Source of the DNA: Bacteroidota bacterium
GTDB taxonomy: Bacteria; Bacteroidota; Ignavibacteria; UBA10030; SZUA-254
Reading direction: 5' to 3'
Length of the DNA: 64,000 nt
Assembly: GCA_036522515.1 (NCBI GenBank)
Contig: DATDFQ010000001.1
Span: forward strand, 1 to 64,000
Shown here: positions 16,081 to 26,739 of the stretch, piece after piece
Position numbering within the stretch: position 1 is the stretch's first letter
Layout: each line of letters begins with the position of its first letter
The notes under the pieces: generated by a model
The model's input: the letters and a program-made list of their open reading frames with translations, nothing else
The model's database searches: none
What the model was told of the DNA's origin: nothing
Position numbers and translations under genes: made by a program

Positions 16081-17777
16081 TATCGTAGATACATCAACTT
16101 GTTCGTTGCGGTGAAGGTCCTGCCGGTGGCCTGCCCGGTGGTTTCGAGGCGGTAGAAGTAGACTCCGCTGGAGAGCTTGAGAACCGTGCCGTCGATCGTC
16201 ACCTCGTGGGCTCCTGCTTCCCTCAAGCCCTGGTCGAGCAAGCCGATTTCCCTTCCGAGGGCATCGGCGAGGAGGAGCCGGACCTCGGATTTCTCCGCAA
16301 GGGAATAGCTGATCGTGGAGGACGGATTGAACGGGTTGGGGTAATTCTGCAGAAGGCACGTTCCGGCCGGTTGCAATTCCAATGGCGAGGTGCGTACGAC
16401 GAGTTCACGGTGGGCCGGGTCCCGGAGTGTCACGGTCAGCGTGGCTCCTCCGTGGGAAGCCCCGAGCTCACGTCCTGAGAGGCAATCCGTGACTGACAAA
16501 CAAATATCCGGATCGCCGGGGCCAATCTCGACCCGAACAGGATAGCTTGGAGACTGTATGCGAATGGTGAACGATGCCGGTTCGCCGGCGGGGTATTCTT
16601 CGCGGAAGCGCTGTGAGGTAAACCGCGCATCAAAGGCCCCTTCGTCCGGCACTGGCGGCAGTTCGTATTTCGAACTTTCGCCCGGCGGACGTCCGGCGGG
16701 AGAGAGCATCATCTGCTGACGTCCATTATCCGGGTTCGTGATGGTTATCAGCGTGACTGGTTCAGGCTGGAATCGCGACGTTTGTTTCCCGATGTTCTGT
16801 GTGCCGGGCCCCAGATGGATTGTCCCGTTCCCCGAGACCTTTACCCAATATCCTCCGCCGGATTTCAGCGAATCGACGGGCTGATACCCCCCGTCGTACG
16901 AGAAGAACCGTGAAGTGATGGACCCTCCCCCGGGGGCGGGGATGGTCGCGTCGACCGTTCCGATCATGTTCCATCCGTCGGAGACCGGAATATCGAGCGA
17001 GGCGATCCCCAGGCCGGGAACAGAGACGGTCTCCTGGTGGTGAAATCTGATCCAGTAGCCGCTTCCTTTGTGCAGTTCGGTCTGTATCGAATAGGCTCCG
17101 TTATATCCGAACGCCCGCGAGGCCGCGGTGGGGAAGAGGAATTGGACCGAAGAATCCGCCGCGATCCGCGAAAGGGAAAGGAGATTCCAGCCTCCCTTCA
17201 GGTTGTAGACCGTCGCACCCTGCTCGGCCTCGACGACGAACAACCTCGGAGCCGAGTATTGGAACGAATAGCTGTTATGGTTTCGCATATTAGTGATGAC
17301 GCCCGTCGCCGAATCCTTCATCAATAGGACGTACGCCGGCGGAAGTTTGTTGATCCGGGATGTGTCCCAGGAAAGCGTGAGCGTGCCCGGAGTGATATTT
17401 GTTTCGACATCGAACACCCATCTCGCTCCCAGGGGACTCGTATAGTCGAACGCATATCTCGAACCCCAGATCGGCGGCCAGTTGCCGCCGGAGTGGGGGA
17501 AAAAGACTTCGAGGTACGTTCCGATCTCCGGAGGATGCGGTACGTCGTAGAGCGAATCATACGACGGCGTGGCGTCGGATTTCACGCCGAGCGTCGCGAG
17601 AGAATCGCTGAAAACGCCAATAGCGGCCCTGATGACCGCCGACCAGGCTGTCGTTGTGACAGAATCGAGAATACCATCGCCACGGGCGGCACCGGGAGGG
17701 TGTTCGCGCGAGGGAGCCGGGCCTGTCGAGCCAATCAGAAGTAGAACAAGAAAAATTTTAGTCCGCCACATTGCCAT
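16080..17777 (-). CDS. exported protein with shared YDxPxPP domain, GWNxxS repeats and T9SS sorting domain
   Basis: The protein has about 565 residues. ATG 17777 and ATG 17771 are both possible; GGTGGAGAG favours 17771. A short signal peptide (IFLVLLLIGSTG) is followed by the shared domain: LGVKSDATPSYDSLYDVPHPP, YLEVFFPHSGGNWPPIWG, LTLSWDTS. Next are two copies of a GWNLLS...GSGYWIRF / GWNMIG...GGGYWVKV module. A region with SYPVRVEIGPGDPDICLSV precedes the T9SS sorting domain (LLQNYPNPFNPSSTISYSLA ... VYFYRLET ... NKLMYLR). It should be exported by T9SS. It reads into the next gene with a TAATG overlap, so the pair is coupled. Its activity is unknown. Confidence 0.85.
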   Translation of the reverse strand: MAMWRTKIFLVLLLIGSTGPAPSREHPPGAARGDGILDSVTTTAWSAVIRAAIGVFSDSLATLGVKSDATPSYDSLYDVPHPPEIGTYLEVFFPHSGGNWPPIWGSRYAFDYTSPLGARWVFDVETNITPGTLTLSWDTSRINKLPPAYVLLMKDSATGVITNMRNHNSYSFQYSAPRLFVVEAEQGATVYNLKGGWNLLSLSRIAADSSVQFLFPTAASRAFGYNGAYSIQTELHKGSGYWIRFHHQETVSVPGLGIASLDIPVSDGWNMIGTVDATIPAPGGGSITSRFFSYDGGYQPVDSLKSGGGYWVKVSGNGTIHLGPGTQNIGKQTSRFQPEPVTLITITNPDNGRQQMMLSPAGRPPGESSKYELPPVPDEGAFDARFTSQRFREEYPAGEPASFTIRIQSPSYPVRVEIGPGDPDICLSVTDCLSGRELGASHGGATLTVTLRDPAHRELVVRTSPLELQPAGTCLLQNYPNPFNPSSTISYSLAEKSEVRLLLADALGREIGLLDQGLREAGAHEVTIDGTVLKLSSGVYFYRLETTGQATGRTFTATNKLMYLR

Positions 17778-17847
17778 CTCTCCACCATCGATCTCCAAAT
17801 CGAAATTCCCCCCGGCACAAGAGGCAGGGGGGATTTCGTCACAAACG

Positions 17848-20800
17848 TTACTTGATCAACATCATCTTCTTGCTGCCGGTGAAGAGTACGCCATTGGCCG
17901 AGGTGGCCGTGATCCGGTAGAAATACATTCCGCTTGCAAGCCGGGACGCGTCGAACACCACCTCATGATATCCGGCGGAAAGAGTCTGGTTCACCAATTC
18001 TGCCACCTTCTCTCCAAGAAAGTCGTACACTGCGACCTGCACCCTTGCATCGCCCGGCAGCGCATAACTGATCTTGGTGGTGGGGTTGAACGGGTTCGGG
18101 AAGTTCTGTGTCAGGTCGAACTTCTGTGGAACGGCCTGTCGTGAACTGTTCACCGAGAATTCGTGCGTTGTCCCCTGTTGCGCGTACGTGTACGAACCGA
18201 CCTTCTTCATGTCGATTCCTGCATGGCCTGCCCCGTCGAACAGTTCGATCCGCACGTCCGCTGCAAGTCCGGAGATGGAATTGCGATCCCACGTCAGGGT
18301 AACTGTCCCTTCGGCGGAGCTCCTCACCACAAACGTCCAGGCCGCTTTGCCCGGAGTGCGGTAATCGCGCGCGTAGGAATCGAATCCTGCCGGATATCCC
18401 TCTCCGCGGGCCGGGAAGCTCACCTCGACGAAGTCCTTCGAAGGCGCCCTCGGCGGCCGGGGGGCATCGTACACCGGGTTGAACGCATCACCTGCATCCT
18501 CGCGGACTCCGAAGGAGGCGATCCTGTCGCCGAAACGATCGCCGTTGACGGTCATCGAGGCGGCGAGATCGACGCTCCAGTGGACAGGGGTCGCCGCTTC
18601 GGCAATCACGTCTACTTTCGGCGTCGGCACGCCGACGGCCGGTGTGTACTGGATTGTTTTCCCGCTCAGAAGCATGGGAATCCAGTAGCCGTTCCATACC
18701 GCCATCGCCGAATTCTCCACGAAATAGCTCGTCCCGCTGTAGCCGTAGAGGACGTTCGAGAGCCATCCCGCCGTTGCCGCCTGCGCCATTGTTTTCACCA
18801 GGAATCCGTCGGTGAACTTCAAGCTGTCCTTCGGTTCCGCGACGGGGAAGGGATTGCCCACAATGTTGAATCCCGCCGCAAGTCCGAGACTGGCGGAACT
18901 CACCGGAGTCCCGACCGCGTCGATCACCTGCGCGCTGTTGGATCCGAGCCAGTATCCCTGTCCCATGTTCAGCGTCGAGGGGATTGAATAACCCGAGAGC
19001 GGGCTGTACTGGAACGTGAAGAAGGGCGTCGCGCCGTAGTCGTCTCCGAATACCGCGGCCGGAGTCATCGTTCCCTGCTGCATGGCGGGGCTGACGAGGT
19101 TCCATCCTGCCAGCGCGCTGAAGGAGATGCTGTTGGTCGCGAGGATCGTAAACGAATGGTCGCTGACATCCGTCTGTTCATTCAGAACGGAGTCGCGCGC
19201 GATAACTTTGATGCTCGCCACGCTCGCCGCCGACGGAGGCGTCCACAGTTTTGAGAAGACATTCCCGTTCGTCGAATCGATCAGCGTGTACGGGGCCCCG
19301 CCGGTGAGTGAATAATAGATATAGTGCCGCAGAACCCCGGTTCCGTCCGATGACGTCCAGGTGATGTTATAGGGCGTCCCCACGACGAGGAATTCCCCGC
19401 CGTTCGGCGCCGTAACAGCCACATTCGGTTTTGTGCTGTCGCCGATCAGGAGGCGGAAATCGGTCGGTATGACTGATGCCGGTGTCGTGAACACATAGAA
19501 CGGCGTCGATCTCAGGTTCACGTAGTTGGTGGTCGATAGATCATACAGCGTCGGCTTGAACCCGCTGGGAAGCGCAGGATCAACGGGCAGCTCCATCGTG
19601 ATCACATGTGTTGTCAGATCCGAAAGTGCCTTCAGATTCCACGCTTTTGCCGCCGCGGCGAGACTTGCCTCATCCTTCTTGACATCGACCGAGTAGTTCG
19701 GCAGTGGATTTCCCGGATCGAGCGGGAAGTAAAGGTAGACATAGTTGGTCGGTGGAGGCGGAGGGGCCACCGTGTCACGCGAATCGACACCGTCAAGGGC
19801 AGCCGGATCCACGCCTGCGAAGACGGAATTCGAGGTCGGGCTTCCGTATGCTCCGGCCGAAATTCCTCCACCATGAGCGCCATGGTTGCTTTGACCGATC
19901 CAGGGGAAATAGTTCACGTTTTCGCTCGCGCCATTACCCAGATTGCCGGGCGGGATGGTGTTTTTCACCGTCGCGACCGATGGTGCAGGCGAGGTTGGGA
20001 CTTCAATCGTCCCGGTGGGATCGCTCGGACCGAAGATGCTGCCCCAGTAGTTATTCGTCGCATTTACCGTGGTGCTAGGGGAGGTGTTGTCGTTCTGGAC
20101 GCCGATCGCATTCCCCGAAATTTGGTTGCCGTGCGCGACAAGCTGGTCGGAGATCGTGCCTACAGGCACGAGGATCCCGGCATCCACCATGTTCGTAATC
20201 GTATTGTTCAGTACCTGGATGTTCTGGTTTATCCCGGTGCCGAAGAAGCTCGCGAGGCGAACCCCCCTGTACCCTGCGTCAAGGCTGTTGTTCTGGATGG
20301 TGACGCCGTTGTTGCCGAGTGCAAGGAAGATACAGGAGCTCTGGTGGAAGCCGGACGGACCCGAGCTGCTGGAGCTGTTCCCGCTGACGTTCACGGTCAC
20401 ATCATTGACCAGGACGAGGAAGCTGCCGTCGTTATGGCTCGTGTTGTTTGTGATCGTCAGGTTCGTGCACTTGTCGATGTTGACTGCGGCATAATCGCCT
20501 CCGTCTCCAAGGTCATGCCCCGAGAAGCTATTGTTCGTGATGGTGAGATTGTTGCTCGGTGCCGATGCCATCCAGATACCTGCATCCTTTGCAAAGAGGT
20601 CGCCCGGATCGTCAAAGAAGGCGTTCTTGTCAATGGTCATGTTGCTCGACACGTTTGCATCCGGCCCCTGGACGTGTGCGCCTTCGTAGAGGTTCTGGAA
20701 TCTGTTGTTCGTGATGTGGACCCCGGAGGTGGGTGTCCCGGCAGCGGCGTTGATACCCCAGGTTTGGGCGCCTGCCGTCCCGGCCCCCTGGATCGTGAAG

Positions 20801-23442
20801 CCGTCAATCGTCACGTTATTCGCACTGATAGAGAAGGCCGAGTTGGAGGGACCGCCGGTCTGTGCAACGACGATCGATTCAGATCCCGTTCTCCCGCGTG
20901 CATCGACGCCGGCCCGAACACCGTTCAGGGTCACGGTTTTGTTGGCTGCGACCGCCTCATTGTACGTCCCTGCGGCGACGCTCACCGTACTGCCGGAAAC
21001 GAGGTTGACACCCTCCTGGATGCGGCCGGTCGCTCCGGTTTGCGGGCTCGCCGCACTCACGTTGAGGTATGAAAAATCGCCCTGGAACCCGGAGGTGACC
21101 GGTTGGGTGTCGGTGCCCGCGTTGAGCCACGGGGTGTAATCGAGACTTCCGGACATGAGTCCGAGGATGGTGCTCTCCGTCGCGCTTCCCCACCAATTTG
21201 CCGAAGCATCCTGCTGAACGCCGGTCGAGTTGTATGCGGCGTACGTATTCCCGCCGAGACTATTGGAGTTGACCGTCGCACTCAGGGTCGCTCCCGCGTC
21301 CTTATAGAAGTAGACGCCGTATCCCCAGCCCGTCACCATGTTCTGCGTCGCAGTCACGTTCAGGGTCGTCGTGCCGAGCGCGTCAAGTTCCAAACCGGTG
21401 CTCCCGGTACCCTGGCCGGTTACCGAATTCTGAGAGATCGTCGTTGTGGTCGTCGTCGTAAGGCTCGAAGTAGCGCGAACCTGACCCTTTATCGGGGCGG
21501 GCTCCTGGTCGAACGGCTGCGGGTTCACTCGAGGTTTTCCCCCCGGGTCGGCAACGATGCCCCAGAAGGCGGAAGTTCCCACACCGGCAACCGTCGCCGC
21601 AACGGTATTTCCGGTGATCGACCCGCCGACATCGATGTAGTAGATCCCGACCGTCGATTCATTGATGATGTTGTTTGTCGCAGAGATTGTACCGGAAGGT
21701 TGGTACAGCAGCAGGCCGCATGCGACATCCGTGTTGGGTGTGTAGGCAACTGCGCTCACCGTGTTCCCGGTGATTGAGCCCGTTGCACCGAATCCGATCT
21801 GAATCCCATTCTGGGCGTTGAAGTTGATCGCCCCAGCTCCGGTGACGGTGTTCCCCGAAACGTTCGCCGTCAGATTGGTGCCGTTCAGAGCCATGCCGTT
21901 CTTCTGGAAACCGCTGATCGTGTTGTTGCTGACATTGAGCGTGCGGAGCGTGGCGGTGGTCACGTTGGCATATATGGAGACACCGTGCTGATCGCCGTTG
22001 ATCGGAGTTTCGCGGATATCCTTGATATCGCAACCGTCGATGGTTCCACCCGCATTATAGTACGCCACGCCGATAAACCGGTAATTGCCGTTTCCACGCC
22101 CCGCTCCGTCCACTCTGAGGCTCTTTATCGAGACGCCGTTCGCGTCGTGGACATAGAGGATCGGATAGTTGTTGGCGCTCGTCGCGAAGAACTTGACGAG
22201 AGTCACGGGTGATTTGACGATTGTCGAGGTCGAGGAGGCGCCCCGAAGCGTCAATTGTGAAGTGAGTTCGAGTTGTTCCTCGTACGTCCCCGCAAGCACC
22301 TGCACGGTGTCGCCCGCAACCGCCTTGTTGATCGCATACCGTTGAATCGCGCTGTAGATTCCCTTGATATTGGTGAAGGGGGGAGAATCCCAGCTGCGTG
22401 CGTCGACTCCCGGAGCCCACGCGATTGCCGCCTTGTCGAACGTATTGTTCGCGGCGATCGCCCGCCAATCCGGATTTTGATACCCGAGCGCGGCGGCATA
22501 CGTTCCCCAGGCGATCACGTGCCTGCGGTCCGCAGCGCTGAATGTGTTGCCGGTAATCGTGGCCGCTCCGACCGGGTACGCATCCCATGGATCGACCCCC
22601 GGTCCGACAAATGCGATGCCGTCCACATAGTTCGTAAAGGTATTGCCGGTAATCACGCGTCCGCTGACGGGCCCGCTCCAGCCGGCGCCGCTCGAGAAGC
22701 GTATCCCGTCGGCATCCGGTCCGCCCCCCTCGAGAAGGTTCCCTTCGAAGCGATAGGCGACAAGATGCGATGTGTTCGTCCCGGAATTGTAATGATTATC
22801 GTCGACGTAGAGAGCCGCCGTCGCGTCGAGTCCGTGCAGCTTGCAATACTTGATGATGCAATTATCTCCGACGACCTCGATGGTCTTGTTGTTGTCGACC
22901 GCCCATCCCGTGACGTCCAGGCCTGTGATCGTGACATTGTCGGCTGCGACAAAAATGGCGTCGGCGCCGAAAGTCGGAAGATTTCGCTTTGCCGAGACGA
23001 AGGCCGCGACGCTGGAGTAGCTGGTGATGGGCGCCCCGCCCGCAGTCACACCCTGAATCGTGACCGATTTGTTGACGAAAATATTAAAGTCGTTGCCTCC
23101 CGCGCCGCCCGTCACCGGATCGCGGCCGTTTGCCTCGTCTATATTGTATGTTCCCGGAAACACTTTGATCAGGTCGCCGTTGCTCGCGGCGTCGATCGCG
23201 GCCTGGATGGTCGGTTGGTCGCCCGGTACGTTAATCGTGACGGAGGTTGCGGATGCGGCGGATCGTGTAGCGGGACTTTTCACCGGAGCGCTTCCTGTTA
23301 AGACGCGATCACCGAGGATTCCTCTGTACGGAGCCACCTCATCGGTCCGGATCTTTGCTGTTTGTTGTTGCGTCCGGATTGTGCCGGTGCAGAACATCAT
23401 GGCGCAGCCGAGCGTCATCACGCAAATCATGAACTTACTCAT
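17848..23442 (-). CDS. giant exported right-handed beta-helix protein with T9SS sorting domain
   Basis: This protein has 1864 residues. ATG 23442 is chosen because GAGGAGGTT lies just before it and a signal peptide follows; an upstream in-frame ATG at 23550 lacks both. Residues about 60-1250 are parallel beta-helix repeats, rich in ITGNTF and VTITNNSF-type turns, as in pectate-lyase-like and NosD-like surface proteins. [20 protein letters not shown] near residue 75 is the usual lead-in. A beta-sandwich ([20 protein letters not shown]) comes next, then a [12 protein letters not shown]...GQGYWLGSN module. After that are the domain shared with the two downstream genes ([34 protein letters not shown]) and the T9SS domain ([20 protein letters not shown] ... 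MMLIK). It is likely a surface adhesin or glycan-binding protein; no catalytic residues can be assigned by eye. Confidence 0.85.
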   Translation of the reverse strand: MSKFMICVMTLGCAMMFCTGTIRTQQQTAKIRTDEVAPYRGILGDRVLTGSAPVKSPATRSAASATSVTINVPGDQPTIQAAIDAASNGDLIKVFPGTYNIDEANGRDPVTGGAGGNDFNIFVNKSVTIQGVTAGGAPITSYSSVAAFVSAKRNLPTFGADAIFVAADNVTITGLDVTGWAVDNNKTIEVVGDNCIIKYCKLHGLDATAALYVDDNHYNSGTNTSHLVAYRFEGNLLEGGGPDADGIRFSSGAGWSGPVSGRVITGNTFTNYVDGIAFVGPGVDPWDAYPVGAATITGNTFSAADRRHVIAWGTYAAALGYQNPDWRAIAANNTFDKAAIAWAPGVDARSWDSPPFTNIKGIYSAIQRYAINKAVAGDTVQVLAGTYEEQLELTSQLTLRGASSTSTIVKSPVTLVKFFATSANNYPILYVHDANGVSIKSLRVDGAGRGNGNYRFIGVAYYNAGGTIDGCDIKDIRETPINGDQHGVSIYANVTTATLRTLNVSNNTISGFQKNGMALNGTNLTANVSGNTVTGAGAINFNAQNGIQIGFGATGSITGNTVSAVAYTPNTDVACGLLLYQPSGTISATNNIINESTVGIYYIDVGGSITGNTVAATVAGVGTSAFWGIVADPGGKPRVNPQPFDQEPAPIKGQVRATSSLTTTTTTTISQNSVTGQGTGSTGLELDALGTTTLNVTATQNMVTGWGYGVYFYKDAGATLSATVNSNSLGGNTYAAYNSTGVQQDASANWWGSATESTILGLMSGSLDYTPWLNAGTDTQPVTSGFQGDFSYLNVSAASPQTGATGRIQEGVNLVSGSTVSVAAGTYNEAVAANKTVTLNGVRAGVDARGRTGSESIVVAQTGGPSNSAFSISANNVTIDGFTIQGAGTAGAQTWGINAAAGTPTSGVHITNNRFQNLYEGAHVQGPDANVSSNMTIDKNAFFDDPGDLFAKDAGIWMASAPSNNLTITNNSFSGHDLGDGGDYAAVNIDKCTNLTITNNTSHNDGSFLVLVNDVTVNVSGNSSSSSGPSGFHQSSCIFLALGNNGVTIQNNSLDAGYRGVRLASFFGTGINQNIQVLNNTITNMVDAGILVPVGTISDQLVAHGNQISGNAIGVQNDNTSPSTTVNATNNYWGSIFGPSDPTGTIEVPTSPAPSVATVKNTIPPGNLGNGASENVNYFPWIGQSNHGAHGGGISAGAYGSPTSNSVFAGVDPAALDGVDSRDTVAPPPPPTNYVYLYFPLDPGNPLPNYSVDVKKDEASLAAAAKAWNLKALSDLTTHVITMELPVDPALPSGFKPTLYDLSTTNYVNLRSTPFYVFTTPASVIPTDFRLLIGDSTKPNVAVTAPNGGEFLVVGTPYNITWTSSDGTGVLRHYIYYSLTGGAPYTLIDSTNGNVFSKLWTPPSAASVASIKVIARDSVLNEQTDVSDHSFTILATNSISFSALAGWNLVSPAMQQGTMTPAAVFGDDYGATPFFTFQYSPLSGYSIPSTLNMGQGYWLGSNSAQVIDAVGTPVSSASLGLAAGFNIVGNPFPVAEPKDSLKFTDGFLVKTMAQAATAGWLSNVLYGYSGTSYFVENSAMAVWNGYWIPMLLSGKTIQYTPAVGVPTPKVDVIAEAATPVHWSVDLAASMTVNGDRFGDRIASFGVREDAGDAFNPVYDAPRPPRAPSKDFVEVSFPARGEGYPAGFDSYARDYRTPGKAAWTFVVRSSAEGTVTLTWDRNSISGLAADVRIELFDGAGHAGIDMKKVGSYTYAQQGTTHEFSVNSSRQAVPQKFDLTQNFPNPFNPTTKISYALPGDARVQVAVYDFLGEKVAELVNQTLSAGYHEVVFDASRLASGMYFYRITATSANGVLFTGSKKMMLIK

Positions 23443-23981
23443 GGTGCAACCTCCTCGAAAGAGATGAGAAATTCCTGCAGTGGGGCAGGCCTGGTGAAAG
23501 TGAAATTTGCTGAAGATGTGGGACCTCCGAACGGAGTGTCGAACGAACACTCGCTACGAATTCCTGATCAGGCGAACGACCTGGCCGGTCTGATGTGCCG
23601 GGAAACTGTCTCTGTTGACTGGAAGAGAAGGGCGATGACCTACCGTGGCCCTGAAATCCTGCTTCTCCGGTATAAAATGAACAGCAGGATCAGGAAGAAG
23701 AAGAATCACTTCTTCAAGAACATTCGCGCCGTAGAAAGTAGGAATTGCAGGACTTGATTGTCCCGCAGCGTTTGAATGGAGTGCCGAGAAATGTGCTCCC
23801 CCCTAAGCTATCTAGTCCTAACGGCGGTCGTCGATACAATCTTCCGCCGTTCCACCCGTGCTGAATCTAGATCAAATGCAAACCAGACGCAAGTTAAATC
23901 GGTCTCACAAACATTAGATTCTTCTTATTTTTGGAATCACGTGTGTGTCATCCCGGGGCAACGTCTGAATTTCACCGAACC

Positions 23982-24116
23982 TGTCATCCTGAGGGAGCGT
24001 AGCGACAATTGTCATTCTGAGCTGAACGGAGTGAAGCGAAGAATCTCCTCTCCCGAAAGAATGAGATCCTTCGCGGAGTTTACACTGAGCGAAGCGAATG
24101 TGCTCAGGATGACAAT
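23982..24116. repeat. dispersed palindromic repeat, TGTCATCCTGAG family (copy 1)
   Basis: TGTCATCCTGAG at the left end pairs with CTCAGGATGACA at the right. The interior carries GAAGCGAAGAATCT-like and AGATCCTTCGCGGAG sequences. The related copy at 44231-44331 shares both ends and the CGCGGAGTTTA core. The element is non-coding. Confidence 0.8.
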
Positions 24117-24250
24117 TTAAGACACTACCCATCTCCGGAGGTCTTCTCAGGGTACGGTGGCGGGATTGCCCCGGCCCTTCAATGGGAGCATTCCAGAATT
24201 CCGGCGAGAAGGTAATCCGGGAAAAACGAGTAGGTCTAGCGGGTTTTTTC

Positions 24251-24279
24251 TTGACTTTTGTCCATCCAGTCATTACTTT
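24251..24279 (+). promoter_or_regulatory. sigma-70-like promoter of the small lipoprotein gene
   Basis: TTGACT and TACTTT are separated by 17 bases. The expected start point near 24286 leaves a leader of about 53 bases before ATG 24339. Confidence 0.45.
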
Positions 24280-24338
24280 GGGACATTCCCGCTTCGTCTT
24301 CTGAAGACCTCATAAACAATGAACAGGAGGACCTGTTT

Positions 24339-24815
24339 ATGAAAACATCGGCATTTCTCGCTCTATTACTCTCGCTCCTCATCTCGCTCACGGAGGGATG
24401 TTCCCCCGACTCGCCCACGGAAGCCGCCGTGCCGTTTGATCCCGGCACATGGTCGGGCGATTTTACCTATAAGGCGAATTACGGTTCGGAGGGAAGCGTG
24501 ACACAGACGGGCGTCGTCACGTTCAAGTTTTCGGCTTCGGAGTACTCGTATGAAGCGACCGTGACTTCACTGGTCAATAGGACCACGACACGATATTGGG
24601 CCCCCGGTACGCTACTCAGGGACAGGGGGAATTTTACAAAGTTCGATCAGAAAGCGAATATGGTCGACTTTTCAAGCCTCCGGACGACCGACGTTCCCCA
24701 GCGAAGCCTTTATTTCCACGGCACGTATTCCTATTCCGCTTTCGGAAACTCGTTGTCCTTCTCGAAGAGTGAGGACGGCGCTTCGTTAACTGTTACGATT
24801 TCGAAGCAGGAGTAG
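24339..24815 (+). CDS. small predicted lipoprotein, function unknown
   Basis: This is a 158-residue protein. Its signal peptide (AFLALLLSLLISLTEGC) ends in a probable lipidated cysteine; the lipobox is not ideal because a glutamate sits at -2. The mature part is beta-rich, with FDPGTWSGDFTYKANYG, GVVTFKFSASEY and SLYFHGTYSYSAFGNSLSFS, like small lipocalin- or fatty-acid-binding-like barrels in this group. ATG 24339 follows ACAGGAGGAC, a strong ribosome-binding site. An upstream in-frame start at 24258 is not supported. The gene stands alone between two intergenic regions. I do not recognise a named family. Confidence 0.75.
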   Translation: MKTSAFLALLLSLLISLTEGCSPDSPTEAAVPFDPGTWSGDFTYKANYGSEGSVTQTGVVTFKFSASEYSYEATVTSLVNRTTTRYWAPGTLLRDRGNFTKFDQKANMVDFSSLRTTDVPQRSLYFHGTYSYSAFGNSLSFSKSEDGASLTVTISKQE

Positions 24816-24899
24816 TCGAAACCGATCCCACCCTCCCGGGTGAGTGATCCTCCTTTTTCCCCCCTTTTACCTCAAATTACGCCGGTACATGTCCCCCAC

Positions 24900-24975
24900 G
24901 GTCAAGGGGGGTTCATTACTACCCTCGGAGGTAGGTATAGACCTACCCCCCTCGTAGTAATCAACCCCATTGACG
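24900..24975. repeat. large hairpin with nested inner palindrome
   Basis: The outer arms are GGTCAAGGGGGGTTCATTAC and GTAATCAACCCCATTGAC. The inner palindrome is AGGTAGGTATAGACCTACC. It lies in the 24816-25157 gap, after the lipoprotein gene and beyond the end of arsC. That gap otherwise shows only a weak CACCC/GGGTG hairpin before a T run at 24829-24857. Confidence 0.65.
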
Positions 24976-25077
24976 GAGAACAAGAGATAGCGTAGATTGC
25001 TCCACGAGTTTCTGAGAGGGCGAAGAGAGCATAGGCGCACCAACAGCGAGGCGAAGACATCCCCCTCGTTCGCTTTT

Positions 25078-25127
25078 GATACGGACTTTTGATTTCGGAT
25101 GGGGATCAAAAGTCGAGGGCCCGTATC
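25078..25127 (-). terminator. hairpin after arsC, possible terminator or repeat end
   Basis: GATACGGACTTTTGAT pairs with ATCAAAAGT and then, after a bulge, with CCGTATC. It lies about 30 bases past the arsC stop on the minus strand. There is no long T run, so it may be a mobile-repeat end rather than a terminator. Confidence 0.4.
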
Positions 25128-25157
25128 GAGTGGGCGGGGGGGATTGTTTTTACGGCG

Positions 25158-25592
25158 TCATCGGCGTGAGGGACCAGCGGCGATTGAGTTCCTGTAGAAC
25201 TGTTGGAAGGCATCCTTGATTTCATCCCGGACACGCCGGAATTCCGCAAGAATGTGCTCCCCGGTCCCTCCCGATGCCATAGGATCGTCAAACCCGAGGT
25301 GAAGCCGGTGCGCCACATGGCCGGTGAAAAGAGGGCAGGTTTCCCTCGCGTGGTCGCAAACCGTGATGACATAGTCGAACGGCTCGTCCAGGAACACCTC
25401 GACGCTCTTCGGGCGGGCGCGACTGATGTCGATCCCCTCCTCGTTCATCACTCTGACGGCAAGCGGGTGGACCTGCCGGGCCGGAGCAGTGCCCGCCGAC
25501 TCGACTTCGAGGGCGGGGTCGAACGATTTGAGAAATCCCTCCGCCATCTGGCTGCGGATGGAGTTTCCGGTGCAGAGGATCAGGATCTTCAC
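25158..25592 (-). CDS. arsC: thioredoxin-coupled arsenate reductase
   Basis: This 144-residue protein of the low-molecular-weight phosphatase fold reduces arsenate to arsenite. The catalytic loop CTGNSIRS (Cys7 to Arg13) is the C-x5-R motif. The two resolving cysteines sit in VCDHARETCPLF. DDPMASGG matches the family's general-acid region. These three cysteines mark the thioredoxin-dependent class rather than the glutaredoxin-dependent E. coli type. The start codon is GTG 25592, immediately after the arsM stop, so the genes are translationally linked. It is the last gene of arsR-arsM-arsC. No arsenite efflux pump is encoded nearby. Confidence 0.93.
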   Translation of the reverse strand: MKILILCTGNSIRSQMAEGFLKSFDPALEVESAGTAPARQVHPLAVRVMNEEGIDISRARPKSVEVFLDEPFDYVITVCDHARETCPLFTGHVAHRLHLGFDDPMASGGTGEHILAEFRRVRDEIKDAFQQFYRNSIAAGPSRR

Positions 25593-26360
25593 CTACTTCG
25601 TCCCCGAGACCGTGATGGAAAACATCCCGGCGCCGCTTGAGAGCGTGTAGTCGTATTTCTTCTCCGAAGCCACTTCCACGTCCCGGAAACCGGTCCGCCG
25701 GATAATTTCAAGATACTCCCTGCGCCCGAGCGCTCCGCTGATGCATCCGGCCCATAAGGCCGCATCGTGCCTCTCGGCATCGGAGATCGCTCCGTCGATG
25801 ACAATGTCGGAGATGGTAAACCTCCCGCCGCTTTTCATCACGCGATGAATTTCTTTGAACGCGGCCGCTTTGTCTGGCACGAGATTAATGACGCAATTAC
25901 TGATGACTCTGTCCACGCTCTCGTTTTCGACCGGGAGCGACTCGATCTCTCCTAGCCTGAACTCGACATTCGTCGCATTCACTTTCGCCTTGTTCTCGTT
26001 CGCGCGGCGGATCATCGCCTCGGTCATGTCGACCCCGATCACCTTGCCCGTCGATCCCACATAGCTCGAGGCGACGAAGCAGTCGATCCCGGCGCCCGAG
26101 CCGAGGTCCAGCACCGTCATTCCCTGCTTGAAGGATGCAAACGCGGTCGGAGTCCCGCAGCCGAGACCCAGGTCCGCCCCTTCGGGTATCGCCGCCCGTG
26201 CCGCATCGCCATACTTCAGAGCCATGTTCACAAGCCCCTCCGGTTCGCAGCCGCCGCTTCCGCAGCAGGAGGTTGCCGCGTCTCCCTGCGCCTGTTCCCC
26301 GCGGGCGATCTCCGCGTACTTCTGCTTGACCGCATCCTTGATTTCTGTGCTTGTATTCAT
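25593..26360 (-). CDS. arsM: arsenite S-adenosylmethionine methyltransferase
   Basis: This 255-residue enzyme methylates trivalent arsenic with S-adenosylmethionine, giving volatile or exportable methylarsenicals. The SAM motif VLDLGSGAGIDCFVAS and the ISDIVIDG region are present. The cysteines expected to bind arsenic are visible in SCCGSGGC (near residue 31), SNCVINLV and GCISGALG, matching the ArsM pattern. The N-terminal KDAVKQKYAEIARG is typical of the bacterial family. GGAAGGGAAC precedes ATG 26360. It lies 26 bases after arsR and directly abuts arsC. In an operon without a pump, methylation is likely the main detoxification route. Confidence 0.93.
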   Translation of the reverse strand: MNTSTEIKDAVKQKYAEIARGEQAQGDAATSCCGSGGCEPEGLVNMALKYGDAARAAIPEGADLGLGCGTPTAFASFKQGMTVLDLGSGAGIDCFVASSYVGSTGKVIGVDMTEAMIRRANENKAKVNATNVEFRLGEIESLPVENESVDRVISNCVINLVPDKAAAFKEIHRVMKSGGRFTISDIVIDGAISDAERHDAALWAGCISGALGRREYLEIIRRTGFRDVEVASEKKYDYTLSSGAGMFSITVSGTK

Positions 26361-26386
26361 CGAAGTTCCCTTCCTGAGAGTTATTG

Positions 26387-26731
26387 TTAACAGCAGATTC
26401 CCATCTGTTCTTTGACTTTGTCGAGCGTTCGCCGGTCGCGCCCGAGAATTTCTTCATCGATGAACCACCGCGAGAGGGAGGAGAGCAATTCCCTGTTCGG
26501 GGAGGTGAGCGATCTCGTGTTCACGCGGTAGTAGTTCCACTTGCCCCGTTTCTCATCCTGCAAAAGCCCTGCGTCCCTCAGCGTGATCAGATGGTGGGAG
26601 AGCTTCGATTGGGCCATCTGATAGACGGACATCAATTCGCAAACGCACGCTTCCCGGTCCATCAGCAACAGCAGCAATCGGACCCGAATTTCCTCGGAGA
26701 CGGCTTTGATCGATGTAAGGGTGTCGTTCAT
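26387..26731 (-). CDS. arsR: ArsR-family arsenic-responsive repressor
   Basis: This 114-residue winged-helix repressor has SEEIRVRLLLLLMDREACVC at the N terminus, and ACVCEL is the classical arsenite-binding motif (ELCVCDL type). The recognition helix region is MAQSKLSHHLITLRDAGLLQ, followed by the wing GKWNYYRVN. Two further cysteines end the protein (GICC). It should repress the operon and dissociate when arsenite or a related metalloid binds. It is the first gene of the arsenic operon. A 5-6-5 palindrome nine bases upstream of its start (26740-26755) is the probable operator. Confidence 0.92.
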   Translation of the reverse strand: MNDTLTSIKAVSEEIRVRLLLLLMDREACVCELMSVYQMAQSKLSHHLITLRDAGLLQDEKRGKWNYYRVNTRSLTSPNRELLSSLSRWFIDEEILGRDRRTLDKVKEQMGICC

Positions 26732-26739
26732 ATTGACGC

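Larger units (their letters stand above)
23443..24338. other. long intergenic region with one palindromic repeat and a promoter
   Basis: No protein-coding pattern is convincing in these 896 bases. The short open frames are interrupted and have no ribosome-binding site. The region holds the leader of the beta-helix gene on the minus strand, the repeat at 23982-24116 and a sigma-70-like promoter at 24251-24279 for the lipoprotein gene. Confidence 0.6.

Noticed and set aside
22273-23301. 342-residue plus-strand open frame inside the beta-helix gene
   Set aside because: It runs antisense to regular beta-helix repeats, and its composition reflects the high third-position GC. No family features are seen.
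23776-24120. 114-residue plus-strand ORF
   Set aside because: Most of it lies in the TGTCATCCTGAG repeat, and the start has no ribosome-binding site.
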